The translations under genes were made by a program, and so were the position numbers. A DNA stretch of 64,000 nt from Duganella sp. CF517 (lineage in GTDB: Bacteria; Pseudomonadota; Gammaproteobacteria; Burkholderiales; Burkholderiaceae_D): contig NZ_FODC01000001.1 of NCBI RefSeq assembly GCF_900110275.1, positions 907,198 to 971,197 of the forward strand, given 5' to 3'. The notes beneath the pieces are model-generated. The model was not told where the DNA came from and searched no databases. It saw only the letters and a program-made list of their open reading frames with translations. This document shows positions 56,663 to 64,000 of the stretch, one piece after another. How positions within the stretch are numbered: position 1 is the stretch's first letter; each line of letters begins with the position of its first letter.

Positions 56663-57330
56663 AGAATACCGCTGCGCTGATCGCCGCCGCCATGTCCCTG
56701 GCCGCCATGCTGGCCGCCTGCGGCAACAACCCGCCGGTGCCGGACTGGCAGATGAACGCCCAAAGCTCGCTAGAGCGCTCCACCGCCGCCTACATGACCG
56801 GCAACGCCCGGGTCGAGGAAGCGGAATACAAACGCGCCCGCGACGCGCTGGGCAGCACCGGCAAGGTCGATCTGATCATCCGCGCCGAATTGATACGCTG
56901 CGCCGCCCGCGTGGCGTCGCTCGTGTTCGAGGACTGCGCAGGCTTCGACAAGCTGGCGGCGGACGCCGGCCCGGCCGACCGCGCCTACGCGGCCTATCTG
57001 TCCGGCCGCGCCACCGCCGCCGATGCGGCGCTGCTGCCCGCGCAGCACCAGCCGGTGGCGGCGGCGTCCAGCGACACGGCCGCCGCCGCCGCCGCGCAGG
57101 CGATCGCGGACCCGCTATCGAAACTGGTCGCCTCCGGCGTGCTGCTGCGGGCGAACAAGGCCACCCCGGCGTTGCTGGCCGACGCCGTGGAAACCGCCTC
57201 GGCGCAAGGCTGGCGCCGTCCGCTGCTGGCGTGGCTGGGCGTGCAGGCCATGCGCGCCGAACGAGCCGGCGACGCCGCCGAAGCCCAGCGCATCAAACGC
57301 CGCGTCGACCTTGTAAGCAACCGACCATAA
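56659..57330 (+). CDS. lipoprotein of the MCE operon
   Basis: A 223-residue lipoprotein: the signal peptide ends in LAAC with C21 as the lipidation site. The rest is Ala-rich and helical (RSTAAYMTGNARVEEAEYKR), like tetratricopeptide-type helices. No enzyme motif was found. Its ATGA overlap with the MCE gene shows translational coupling, so it is probably a periplasmic accessory of the lipid transporter. It is not a clear member of the ABC-associated lipoprotein family (PqiC-like). Confidence 0.75.
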   Translation: MKNTAALIAAAMSLAAMLAACGNNPPVPDWQMNAQSSLERSTAAYMTGNARVEEAEYKRARDALGSTGKVDLIIRAELIRCAARVASLVFEDCAGFDKLAADAGPADRAYAAYLSGRATAADAALLPAQHQPVAAASSDTAAAAAAQAIADPLSKLVASGVLLRANKATPALLADAVETASAQGWRRPLLAWLGVQAMRAERAGDAAEAQRIKRRVDLVSNRP

Positions 57331-57339
57331 AACAATCCA

Positions 57340-57846
57340 ATGACGTCATCGATATCCGCAGCAGCAGTGCCCAGTGAAAGCGTCATCCATCAGCGGCTCG
57401 ATGGCGCCTACTTTTACGATTGCTACGCACAGGAACTCCCGCCCGGCAGGGACACCGCGCTGGAACTATATCTGAAGGTGGTGGCGACCACGCCGGCGTG
57501 GATCAACGCGCTGATGGCCCTGCGCAACCGCGTGGTGCGGCTCGTCGGCCTTAAAAACCTCGGCCACCTGGGCGACTTCGACAAAGATAAACCCGCGAGC
57601 GACTACCGGCTGGGAGACCGCGTCGGCATATTTTCGATTGTCTATTTGAGCGATGAAGAAATCATCCTCGGCGACTCCGATAAACACCTCAATGTGGAAG
57701 TCTCGGTCTGCAAAGTGGGCAACAAGGTCTCGGTCAGCACCGTCGTGCACACGCATAACGCGCTGGGACGCTTCTACATGTTGTTTGTCACCCCGCTGCA
57801 CAAGCGCATCGTGCCCGCATCGATGAAGCAGGCCAGACTCGCCTGA
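57340..57846 (+). CDS. DUF2867 domain protein
   Basis: A 168-residue cytosolic protein. The core LDGAYFYDCYAQELPPGRDT, then DYRLGDRVGIFSIVYLSDEE and LGDSDKHLNVEVSVCKVGNK, matches DUF2867, a family of unknown function related to lipid- or ligand-binding beta folds. It starts 9 bp after the lipoprotein gene, so it may be part of the MCE operon. Function is unknown. Confidence 0.75.
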   Translation: MTSSISAAAVPSESVIHQRLDGAYFYDCYAQELPPGRDTALELYLKVVATTPAWINALMALRNRVVRLVGLKNLGHLGDFDKDKPASDYRLGDRVGIFSIVYLSDEEIILGDSDKHLNVEVSVCKVGNKVSVSTVVHTHNALGRFYMLFVTPLHKRIVPASMKQARLA

Positions 57847-57895
57847 CCGCGCCCGCGCTCTGCTAAACTCGCGCATCCAACGACACATATCCATC

Positions 57896-58879
57896 ATGGC
57901 TTACTCCCTCCCCCGGCCGCTGCGCGGCCTGCTGTCCATATTCTTCGCGCTGTCATGCGCCATGCTCGCGCCGCCGGCCCATCCGGCCGAAAAGATCAAG
58001 GTCATCGTCGACATGGACATCGGCGACGACATCGACGATTCCTTCGCGCTGGCGCTGCTGCTGCAAAGCCCGGAGATCGACATCGTCGGCATCACCACCG
58101 CGTGGGGCGACACCGGCCTGCGCGCGCAGCTATTGGAGCGGATGTTGCGCGAGACGGGCCACGGCGGCATCCCGGTCGCGCAAGGCATCGCCAGCACCGG
58201 CAATCCGCAGCCGTTCACGCAGGCGCGCTACGCCCGACGCGGCAAGCCGCCGGCCAGGGTGCCGGCGGTGGACTTCCTGCTGGATCAAATCAAACGCCAG
58301 CCCGGCCGGATCACGCTGCTGGCGCTCGGCCCGCTGACCAACGTCGGCGCGGCCATCGAACGCGATCCCGCCACTTTCGCCAAGCTGAAACAGGTGGCGA
58401 TGATGGGCGGCTCGGTGCGCGCCGGCTACCGCAAATCGCAATACGTGCCGGCGCGCCCGGCCGACAAGGAATACAACATCGCCTCCGACATCGCCGGCGC
58501 GCAAAAGCTGTTCAAGTCCGGCGTGCCGATCGTGATGATGCCGCTCGACTCCACGCAAATACGCCTCGATGAAGTCGAACGCAACGCCCTGTTCGGCCAC
58601 GGCTCGCCCGTCACCGACGCGCTGGCGCTGATGTACCACCAGTGGATCGACGCCTACCAGCCATGGTCGAGCAACATGCCGTCGCTGTTCGACGTGGTGC
58701 CCGTGACGTGGTTGATCGATCCGGCCACTTGCACCACCACGGCGCTGCGCATTGTCGTCGGCGACGACGGCTACACCCGCGAGGAGTCGGGCAAGCCGAA
58801 TGCGGCGGTTTGCTTGGCGTCCGATGAAAAACGCTTCTTTAACATCCTGATGACACGACTGCTGGAGGACAAGCCATGA
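57896..58879 (+). CDS. exported nucleoside hydrolase (IUNH family)
   Basis: A 327-residue protein with a signal peptide (LLSIFFALSCAMLAPPAHPA) followed by the calcium-binding motif DMDIGDDIDDSFALALLL, the IUNH hallmark (DTDPGxDD). The second motif ITLLALGPLTNVGAAIERD and the MGGSVRAGYR loop are present. IUNH enzymes cut ribonucleosides to base and ribose. An exported form would act on nucleosides in the periplasm. It overlaps yciH by 4 bp. Confidence 0.9.
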   Translation: MAYSLPRPLRGLLSIFFALSCAMLAPPAHPAEKIKVIVDMDIGDDIDDSFALALLLQSPEIDIVGITTAWGDTGLRAQLLERMLRETGHGGIPVAQGIASTGNPQPFTQARYARRGKPPARVPAVDFLLDQIKRQPGRITLLALGPLTNVGAAIERDPATFAKLKQVAMMGGSVRAGYRKSQYVPARPADKEYNIASDIAGAQKLFKSGVPIVMMPLDSTQIRLDEVERNALFGHGSPVTDALALMYHQWIDAYQPWSSNMPSLFDVVPVTWLIDPATCTTTALRIVVGDDGYTREESGKPNAAVCLASDEKRFFNILMTRLLEDKP

Positions 58880-59226
58880 GCACCCGCCTCGTTTATTCGA
58901 CGGAGACGGGCCGCATCTGCCCCGATTGCGGCAAGCCGCTTGCCGACTGCGTCTGCAAAACCGCCGCCAAGGCCAGGCCTGCGGGCGACGGCAACGTCAA
59001 GGTGTCGCGCGAGTCCAAGGGCCGTGGCGGCAAGACCGTCACCCTGGTCAAGGGGCTGGCGCTCGACGCCATCGCCCTGGCCCTGCTGGGCAAGCAGCTG
59101 CGCGGGGCCTGCGGCTCCGGCGGCACCGTCAAGGACGGTGTGATCGAGATCCAGGGCGATCACTGCGACCTGGTGATGGAAACCCTGAAAAAACAGGGTC
59201 ACAGCCCCAAACGCACCGGCGGCTAA
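58876..59226 (+). CDS. yciH: SUI1/YciH-type translation initiation factor homologue
   Basis: A 116-residue SUI1-domain protein. LVYSTETGRICPDCGKPLAD opens the N-terminus and four cysteines (CPDCGKPLADCVC) suggest a small zinc site. The SUI1 core reads GGKTVTLVKGLALDAIALAL, and GSGGTVKDGVIEIQGDHCDL is near-universal in YciH. YciH binds the 30S subunit and monitors initiation in E. coli. It is coupled to the nucleoside hydrolase gene by ATGA overlap, which is an unusual pairing. Confidence 0.92.
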   Translation: MSTRLVYSTETGRICPDCGKPLADCVCKTAAKARPAGDGNVKVSRESKGRGGKTVTLVKGLALDAIALALLGKQLRGACGSGGTVKDGVIEIQGDHCDLVMETLKKQGHSPKRTGG

Positions 59227-59243
59227 GACGATTTCCGAACGCT

Positions 59244-60512
59244 TTATTCGCCGGAGGGCTCGCCACCATCGCGGGCGGCCGCTTCGCGCAGCTTGTCCTT
59301 CTTGCTCTTGCGCTTGCCCTTGATGCCGCCGTTGATCGTATCGGTGACCGAATCGGCCGCCGGCGGTGGCAGCGTCTCCACCGGTTCGAAGCCGGCGATG
59401 CGCTCGCGCGGCAGCAAAATATCTTGACGCTTCTCGATCAGGCGGAAATGCTGCTCCGTCTCGGCGCTGATAAAACTGATCGCCACGCCGCTCTCCCCGG
59501 CACGGCCGGTGCGGCCGATGCGGTGGGTGTAGTCGACGGCGGAACGCGGCAAATCGTAATTCACCACCGCCGGCAGGCGGGCGATGTCGATGCCGCGCGC
59601 GGCGACGTCGGTCGCCACCAGCACCTGCAGGCGGCTGGCCTTGAAATCGCCCAGCACCTCGGTGCGCGCCCCTTGGCTGAATTCCCCATGGAAGGCGCCG
59701 GCGCGGATGCCATTGCGATTGAGTTTGTCGGCCACGTGCTCCGCCGCGTATTTGGTGGCGACGAACACCAGCACCCTGCTCCACTTTTGTTCCTGGATCA
59801 AATACTTGAGCAGCATGGTACGGCGCGGCACGTCGACCATGATCGCGCGCTGCGCGATATCGGGCTTGCTCAAAGGCTCGGACAACACCTCGACGCGGGT
59901 CGGCTGATGCAGCATGCCGTCGGCCAGCGCCTGCACCGCCGGCGGGAAGGTCGCCGAGAAGAACAGGTTCTGGCGCTGCTTGGGCAGCAGTTCCAGTATC
60001 CGGCCCAGTTCTTCGCTAAAGCCAAGGTCCAGCAAGCGGTCCGCCTCGTCCAGCACCAGCATCGCGGTGCGCGATATCTTCAGGGCGTTATGGTCGATCA
60101 GGTCCAACAGCCGTCCCGGCGTGGCGATGACGATGTCGGCGCCGCCGCGCAGCGCCATCATCTGCGGATTGATCGACACGCCGCCGAACACGATCGACAC
60201 CTTGACCTGCATCGGCAGATGCGACGCCAGCTTGCGCACCGACTCTCCCACCTGCGCCGCCAGCTCGCGGGTCGGCACCAGGATCAGGCCATGCAGCTGG
60301 CGCGCGCCGCTGCGGTTGTCCAGCAACGCCTGCAGCAGCGGCAGCGCAAAGGCGGCGGTTTTCCCTGAACCCGTCTGCGCCGCGCCCAGCAAGTCCTCGC
60401 CGCGCAAAATGGCGGGAATGGCGGCGCTCTGGATCGCCGTCGGCTCCAGATAGCCGATTTCGGTGACCGCGTTGATCAGGGAGGGAGCAAGGCCCAGCGA
60501 AGCAAATGACAT
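59244..60512 (-). CDS. DEAD-box RNA helicase, RhlE-type
   Basis: A 422-residue ATP-dependent RNA helicase. Q motif (FASLGLAPSLINAVTEIGYL with PTAIQ), motif I (AQTGSGKT), motif II (VLDEADRLLD), motif III (SATF) and motif VI (HRIGRTGR) are all intact. The short, basic C-terminal tail (GGIKGKRKSKKDKLREAA) is a likely RNA contact. RhlE-type enzymes remodel ribosomal or mRNA structures, often in the cold. It is convergent with yciH (17 bp between stops) and divergent from the dipeptidase gene. Confidence 0.94.
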   Translation of the reverse strand: MSFASLGLAPSLINAVTEIGYLEPTAIQSAAIPAILRGEDLLGAAQTGSGKTAAFALPLLQALLDNRSGARQLHGLILVPTRELAAQVGESVRKLASHLPMQVKVSIVFGGVSINPQMMALRGGADIVIATPGRLLDLIDHNALKISRTAMLVLDEADRLLDLGFSEELGRILELLPKQRQNLFFSATFPPAVQALADGMLHQPTRVEVLSEPLSKPDIAQRAIMVDVPRRTMLLKYLIQEQKWSRVLVFVATKYAAEHVADKLNRNGIRAGAFHGEFSQGARTEVLGDFKASRLQVLVATDVAARGIDIARLPAVVNYDLPRSAVDYTHRIGRTGRAGESGVAISFISAETEQHFRLIEKRQDILLPRERIAGFEPVETLPPPAADSVTDTINGGIKGKRKSKKDKLREAAARDGGEPSGE

Positions 60513-60629
60513 GTTGGCCTATAAAGTAAGCGTGTGAATTGGCCGACAGTATAAAGCATGCGCGGACGCCATCCCTTGGCAAGCGGCGCCGTTCTCGGGT
60601 AGAGTGGCCTTTTCGACATAGAAAACACC

Positions 60630-61598
60630 ATGATCAACTGGGACGCCCACGTTTGCCTTCCGCAGCACCCGCACGCCGACTTCACGCCTGTGCGCAAGCT
60701 GCACGCGGCCGGCGTGAATTACGTCTCGTTGAACGTGGGCGCCGATATGAATCCGGTGTCGCAGGTCATGTCCGTGATCGCCGGCTACCGCGCCTCCATC
60801 GCCGCCGAACCGGAACGCTACACCCTGGTCTCCAGCGTGGACGATATCATCAAGGCCGCCGCCGATGGCCGCATGGCGATCACCTTCGACCTGGAAGGCG
60901 CCATGCCGCTGCTGGACCAGCCGGAAATGGTGGCGCTATATGCGCAACTGGGCGTGCGCCAGATCCACCTGGCCTATAACCGCAACAACAGCGTGGCCGA
61001 CGGCTGCCACGACCTGCCGCGCGGCCTGACGCCGCTCGGACACAGCATGGTCGCCGCCATCAACGACGCCGGCATGCTGATGGACTGCTCACACACGGGC
61101 CGCATGTGCAGCCTCGATATCATGGCCGCGTCGTCCAAACCGGTGATCTTCAGCCATACCAACGCCTACACGCTGGTCCCGCATGGCCGCAACGTCACCG
61201 ACGAGCAAATCCGCGCCTGCGCCGACACCAACGGCGTCGTCTGCGTATCGGGTTTGTCGTGGTTCGTCGGGGTGGAAAACCCGGGCGCGGACGACGTCGC
61301 GCGGCACGTCGCCTACATCGCCGACCTGGTGGGCGTGCAGCACGTCGGCATCGGCCTCGATATCTGCTTCCAGCAGCCAGACCTGGACGACACGCCACCA
61401 GGCGATTTCGACCCAAGCCACTGGTGGCCGGCGTCGGCCGGCTACCGCGCCGACAAACCGCCGACCTTCACTCCGCCGGAAGTATGGCGCGAAATGGCCG
61501 CCGCGTTGCGTAAAATCGGCCTGGGCGACCAGGATGCCGCGCTGGTCATGGGCCGCAACATGATGCGCGTGGCGCAGCAGGTGTGGCACAAACCATGA
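60630..61598 (+). CDS. M19 membrane-dipeptidase family protein, altered metal site
   Basis: A 322-residue TIM-barrel of the M19 renal dipeptidase family. Likely ligands are H7 (WDAHVCLP), E89 (TFDLEGAMPLL), H155 (DCSHTG) and H176 (FSHTNAY). The usual HxD start is HxC here: the second residue after H7 is C9, not the Asp found in classical enzymes. No signal peptide is visible, so it is cytosolic. A TATAAA box lies at about 60550. Dipeptidase activity is assumed from the family; the ligand change may alter it. Confidence 0.85.
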   Translation: MINWDAHVCLPQHPHADFTPVRKLHAAGVNYVSLNVGADMNPVSQVMSVIAGYRASIAAEPERYTLVSSVDDIIKAAADGRMAITFDLEGAMPLLDQPEMVALYAQLGVRQIHLAYNRNNSVADGCHDLPRGLTPLGHSMVAAINDAGMLMDCSHTGRMCSLDIMAASSKPVIFSHTNAYTLVPHGRNVTDEQIRACADTNGVVCVSGLSWFVGVENPGADDVARHVAYIADLVGVQHVGIGLDICFQQPDLDDTPPGDFDPSHWWPASAGYRADKPPTFTPPEVWREMAAALRKIGLGDQDAALVMGRNMMRVAQQVWHKP

Positions 61599-61613
61599 CG
61601 CGCGCGCGGCAAA

Positions 61614-63455
61614 CTATTTAACAGGGCCACAGCCAGTTTCGGGCAGGTCGGGGTTCATCGTCACCGCAACCCGGTGTCCACCGATGTCGAGCTCACGCAC
61701 CTTGGGCGGGACAATACTGAAATCGCCTTGTTTGAGCTTGTCGATCAACGGATGGCAGCGCGAAATTTTATAGCTGATCGAACCGATCGATCGCCATTTG
61801 CCTTCCGCATCCTGGGTCATCAGCGCATTGTTCCCGCTGCTGCTGTTAATCAGCAGGACGTCGTCGACGCCATCACCGGTGAGGTCGATCATAAAACCAT
61901 CGCAGCTGCCTTCCTTGCTACGCAAGCACTCGGGCTTCTGGTCGTCGGCGACATCCTGCCACCGTTGCGACACGAAGCTCGCCGGCAGCCTGGCGCCGGA
62001 GGGCCAGGCGGTGACATGCCCCTCGACGTCGATCGGCGCGCCGGAAGGCCTCGGCGTTGGCCAGCGCTCATGATCGGCAAGTGCCAGCATCCGCGCCGCC
62101 TCCGCGCGCACCAGTGCCACATCGCCACCCGCGGACCAGTGCTCGAGCCGCTCCAACGCGGCCTTGCCGTAACGACCGCCCTCGAACCGAAGGAAGCGGA
62201 AATCGAACTGGCCGACCGCTGTTTTGCCGCTTTCCAGCCGCGCCATCTGGCTGTTGACCGAAATGCGCGCCGGATCGGCGATCGGCGTAAACAACGCCAG
62301 CATCACCGCGATCACCAAAAACGCGGCGGTGACGTTGACCGGGGCCAGAGGACGCAACCAGGTGTCGTACTGATACGCCGCCCAAGCGTAGCCGATCGCG
62401 TAGCAGCTGGCCACCAGCAGGCAGGCCGCCGCGATGATGCGGTCGGTGGTCCAGCCGTACTGCGCCACCCGCAGCCCGAGCGCGTAAATGCCGATCGCGG
62501 TCAGCGGGAAAATCAGGATGCAGGCGGCGCGCGTGCTCAGTCGCACGATCGCCTGGACGCCGGCCGCCGCGTCCCCGTTCTGGAACGCGGCGTTGATCAA
62601 CACCACCAGCACCACCACCGCCGCCAGCAGGACGGACGTGGCGTGGCGGGTCTCCCACAGCGCCTGCAACCCCGTGAACGGCAGGCTGCAAAGGAAGCCG
62701 GTGACGATGACCGCCGCCACCGGCAAAATCCACGACATCAGCACCAGCAGCAAGGTGCGGATGCCGCGCACGATGGCCGGCCGCACATCGGTGATGTGCA
62801 TGGCGCAGGAAAATGCGGTGAAGACGACCGGCACGTTGAACCACGCCTCCGTGAGCAGTTGCTCCAGGAAGTTCAACTTGATCAGTTTGAACAGCGCGCT
62901 TCCCATGAACAGCACCATGAACAGCGCGCCCACGAAGAACACCGAAAACAACAGCTGCACGCCGAGCTTCCAGGCGACTTCAAAGTAGGTGCCGTAGCTG
63001 GCCACCCGGCGTCGATCATGGACGCCGGACAGCACCAGGGACTGGGCGATGAAGAAAAACGGAACGCTGCACAGCGCCAGTATCTGCGACGGGGAATAGA
63101 CACGCCGCTCCGTCCAATTGTCGAACATCGGGTAGCCATGGTGGCCGCGCCAGGCGTCGTGCAGCGCCATCGCCAGAATGACCAGCGAGGCCGCCGCCAG
63201 CCAGGCCGCCGCCTTGCGGGCGGGCATATGGCCGACACTCGACACCAGCAGCACCGGCAGGAACAGCGCCAGCATCATCAACGGCACCGCCAGATACGGG
63301 GCCGTGGCCGGCCAGAGGCCCTCCTTGCCCGCGCGGTACAGCCAATACAGCAGCACGCCCTGCAGCAGTCCCGTGACCAGCCTTGCGGCCATCACCCGCC
63401 GGCTGACGCCCGTACCGAGCGCCATCTCGTCCCGCTCCACCGCCGATAGCTCCAT
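61614..63455 (-). CDS. DUF4153 polytopic membrane protein with soluble C-terminal domain
   Basis: A 613-residue protein. AAGGGGG precedes the ATG at 63455. Roughly ten to twelve TM helices span residues 25-410 and match DUF4153 (NWTERRVYSPSQILALCSVP, then FFFIAQSLVLSG). About 200 soluble residues follow. A calcium-loop-like GDGVDDVLLINS motif (FMIDLTGDGVDDVLLINSSS) sits in it, reminiscent of FG-GAP/integrin-like repeats. Function is unknown. It is convergent with the dipeptidase gene (15 bp). Confidence 0.78.
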   Translation of the reverse strand: MELSAVERDEMALGTGVSRRVMAARLVTGLLQGVLLYWLYRAGKEGLWPATAPYLAVPLMMLALFLPVLLVSSVGHMPARKAAAWLAAASLVILAMALHDAWRGHHGYPMFDNWTERRVYSPSQILALCSVPFFFIAQSLVLSGVHDRRRVASYGTYFEVAWKLGVQLLFSVFFVGALFMVLFMGSALFKLIKLNFLEQLLTEAWFNVPVVFTAFSCAMHITDVRPAIVRGIRTLLLVLMSWILPVAAVIVTGFLCSLPFTGLQALWETRHATSVLLAAVVVLVVLINAAFQNGDAAAGVQAIVRLSTRAACILIFPLTAIGIYALGLRVAQYGWTTDRIIAAACLLVASCYAIGYAWAAYQYDTWLRPLAPVNVTAAFLVIAVMLALFTPIADPARISVNSQMARLESGKTAVGQFDFRFLRFEGGRYGKAALERLEHWSAGGDVALVRAEAARMLALADHERWPTPRPSGAPIDVEGHVTAWPSGARLPASFVSQRWQDVADDQKPECLRSKEGSCDGFMIDLTGDGVDDVLLINSSSGNNALMTQDAEGKWRSIGSISYKISRCHPLIDKLKQGDFSIVPPKVRELDIGGHRVAVTMNPDLPETGCGPVK

Positions 63456-63564
63456 GATTCGCCCCCTTGTCATTCTGTGTACTGTCAATGCGCCGAGTAT
63501 CGCATGATTGGCAATCACGCCATGTTACCTGTTTAGCATTGATGACAAAGCGTCCAGACCGTGA

Positions 63565-63594
63565 ATGACCCGGGTGCGCCATAGGCGCTATAAT
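63565..63594 (+). promoter_or_regulatory. sigma-70 promoter of dapC
   Basis: ATGACC (63565-63570) and a perfect TATAAT (63589-63594) are separated by 18 bp, about 50 bp upstream of the dapC GTG. The promoter covers a possible in-frame ATG at 63593, which therefore cannot start this transcript's product. Confidence 0.7.
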
Positions 63595-63643
63595 GCCTGA
63601 CCTACGCCGTTCCTTTTTCAACGATCCGCACCCGGTCCGCCAC

Positions 63644-64000
63644 GTGAATCCACATCTCGAAAAGCTGCAACCCTATCCGTTCGAAAAGCTGCGCCAGTTG
63701 TTTGCGCAGGTGAGCGCCAGCCCAAGCCACAAGGCGATCAGCCTTGGCATGGGCGAACCCAAACATCCGACGCCGGCTTTCATCCAGCAGGCGCTGATCG
63801 ACAATATCGACGGCCTGGCCAACTACCCGACCACCATCGGCTCGGATGCGCTGCGTGGCGCCATCGCCGGCTGGCTGGAGCGCCGCTATGGCCTGCCGGC
63901 CCTTAATCCGGCCACCCAGGTGCTGCCGGTGAACGGCTCGCGCGAGGCGCTGTTCGCGCTGGCGCAAACGGTGATCGACCCGGCGGCCAAGTCGCTGGTG
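63644..64000 (+). CDS. dapC: succinyldiaminopimelate aminotransferase, N-terminal part (3' end outside window)
   Basis: The first 119 codons of a PLP aminotransferase: MNPHLEKLQPYPFEKLRQLF (GTG start), AISLGMGEPKHPTPAFIQQA, ANYPTTIGSDALRGAIAGWL and LPVNGSREALFALAQTVIDP. This is the DapC pattern of betaproteobacteria. DapC makes N-succinyl-LL-diaminopimelate for lysine and cell-wall synthesis. The gene runs off the right edge. The start at 63644 is supported by the TATAAT promoter. Confidence 0.9.
   Translation, partial: MNPHLEKLQPYPFEKLRQLFAQVSASPSHKAISLGMGEPKHPTPAFIQQALIDNIDGLANYPTTIGSDALRGAIAGWLERRYGLPALNPATQVLPVNGSREALFALAQTVIDPAAKSLV

Noticed and set aside
63593..63643. ATG at 63593 as the dapC start
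   Set aside because: It overlaps the TATAAT -10 element, so it would lie upstream of the transcription start; the GTG at 63644 matches the family start.

Overview
The window is high-GC, gene-dense DNA from a motile, heterotrophic betaproteobacterium. The flhDC-motAB-che gene order, a PEP-CTERM protein, a DUF3460 protein beside scpA and panC, a kynU-kynA pair and an FMN-riboswitch-controlled ribB all fit Oxalobacteraceae (Massilia, Duganella, Janthinobacterium group). This placement comes from gene content and protein style, not from a database search.

Region 1 (1-8257) is accessory metabolism. It holds a truncated 5-oxoprolinase/hydantoinase gene, an MFS transporter and a DUF1445 protein, with a divergent LysR regulator. 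Together they look like an inducible 5-oxoproline or hydantoin uptake and breakdown locus. A GST plus FMN-binding oxidase pair with its own divergent LysR and an EamA exporter follow.

Region 2 (8395-12727) holds core genes (DUF3460, scpA, panC), two tandem paralogues of a membrane-anchored coiled-coil protein (one expanded by nine 11-residue repeats) and an EAL/HDOD signalling gene.

Region 3 (12819-25463, all minus strand) is the flagellar and chemotaxis supercluster. Its transcription order is flhD, flhC, a membrane methyltransferase, motA, motB, a CheZ-like phosphatase, cheY, cheA, cheW, an MCP, cheR, cheD, cheB and a second cheY. FlhDC is the master activator of flagellar genes. The downstream genes form the stator and a complete excitation and adaptation pathway.

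Region 4 (25464-38208) opens with an AT-rich, repeat-bearing intergenic region. It continues with kynU-kynA (tryptophan to anthranilate), a small hydrolase, a CHRD/PEP-CTERM protein, htpG behind a clear sigma-32 promoter, a MocR-type regulator divergent from an EamA transporter, a RidA-family protein, a LysN/ARO8-like aminotransferase and a REC-PAS-GGDEF diguanylate cyclase.

Region 5 (38186-47661) is an accessory catabolic locus: MFS transporter, AraC regulator, SDR, aldehyde dehydrogenase, flavin monooxygenase, TonB-dependent receptor and a small secreted protein. It is the best candidate here for an undescribed pathway, and its substrate cannot be read from sequence.

Region 6 (47797-64000) holds a VOC protein, a small acidic protein, a two-domain M16 peptidase, the RFN riboswitch with ribB, a DHA2 exporter with LysR, an MCE/Mla-like lipid transport operon without an ATPase gene, a DUF2867 protein, a periplasmic nucleoside hydrolase overlapping yciH, a RhlE-type helicase, an M19 dipeptidase homologue with an altered metal site, a DUF4153 membrane protein and the start of dapC.

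No rRNA, tRNA, transposase, phage gene or CRISPR array was seen. Repeats are short and local: tandem minisatellites, a 49-bp-period duplication and two copies of a dispersed inverted repeat.
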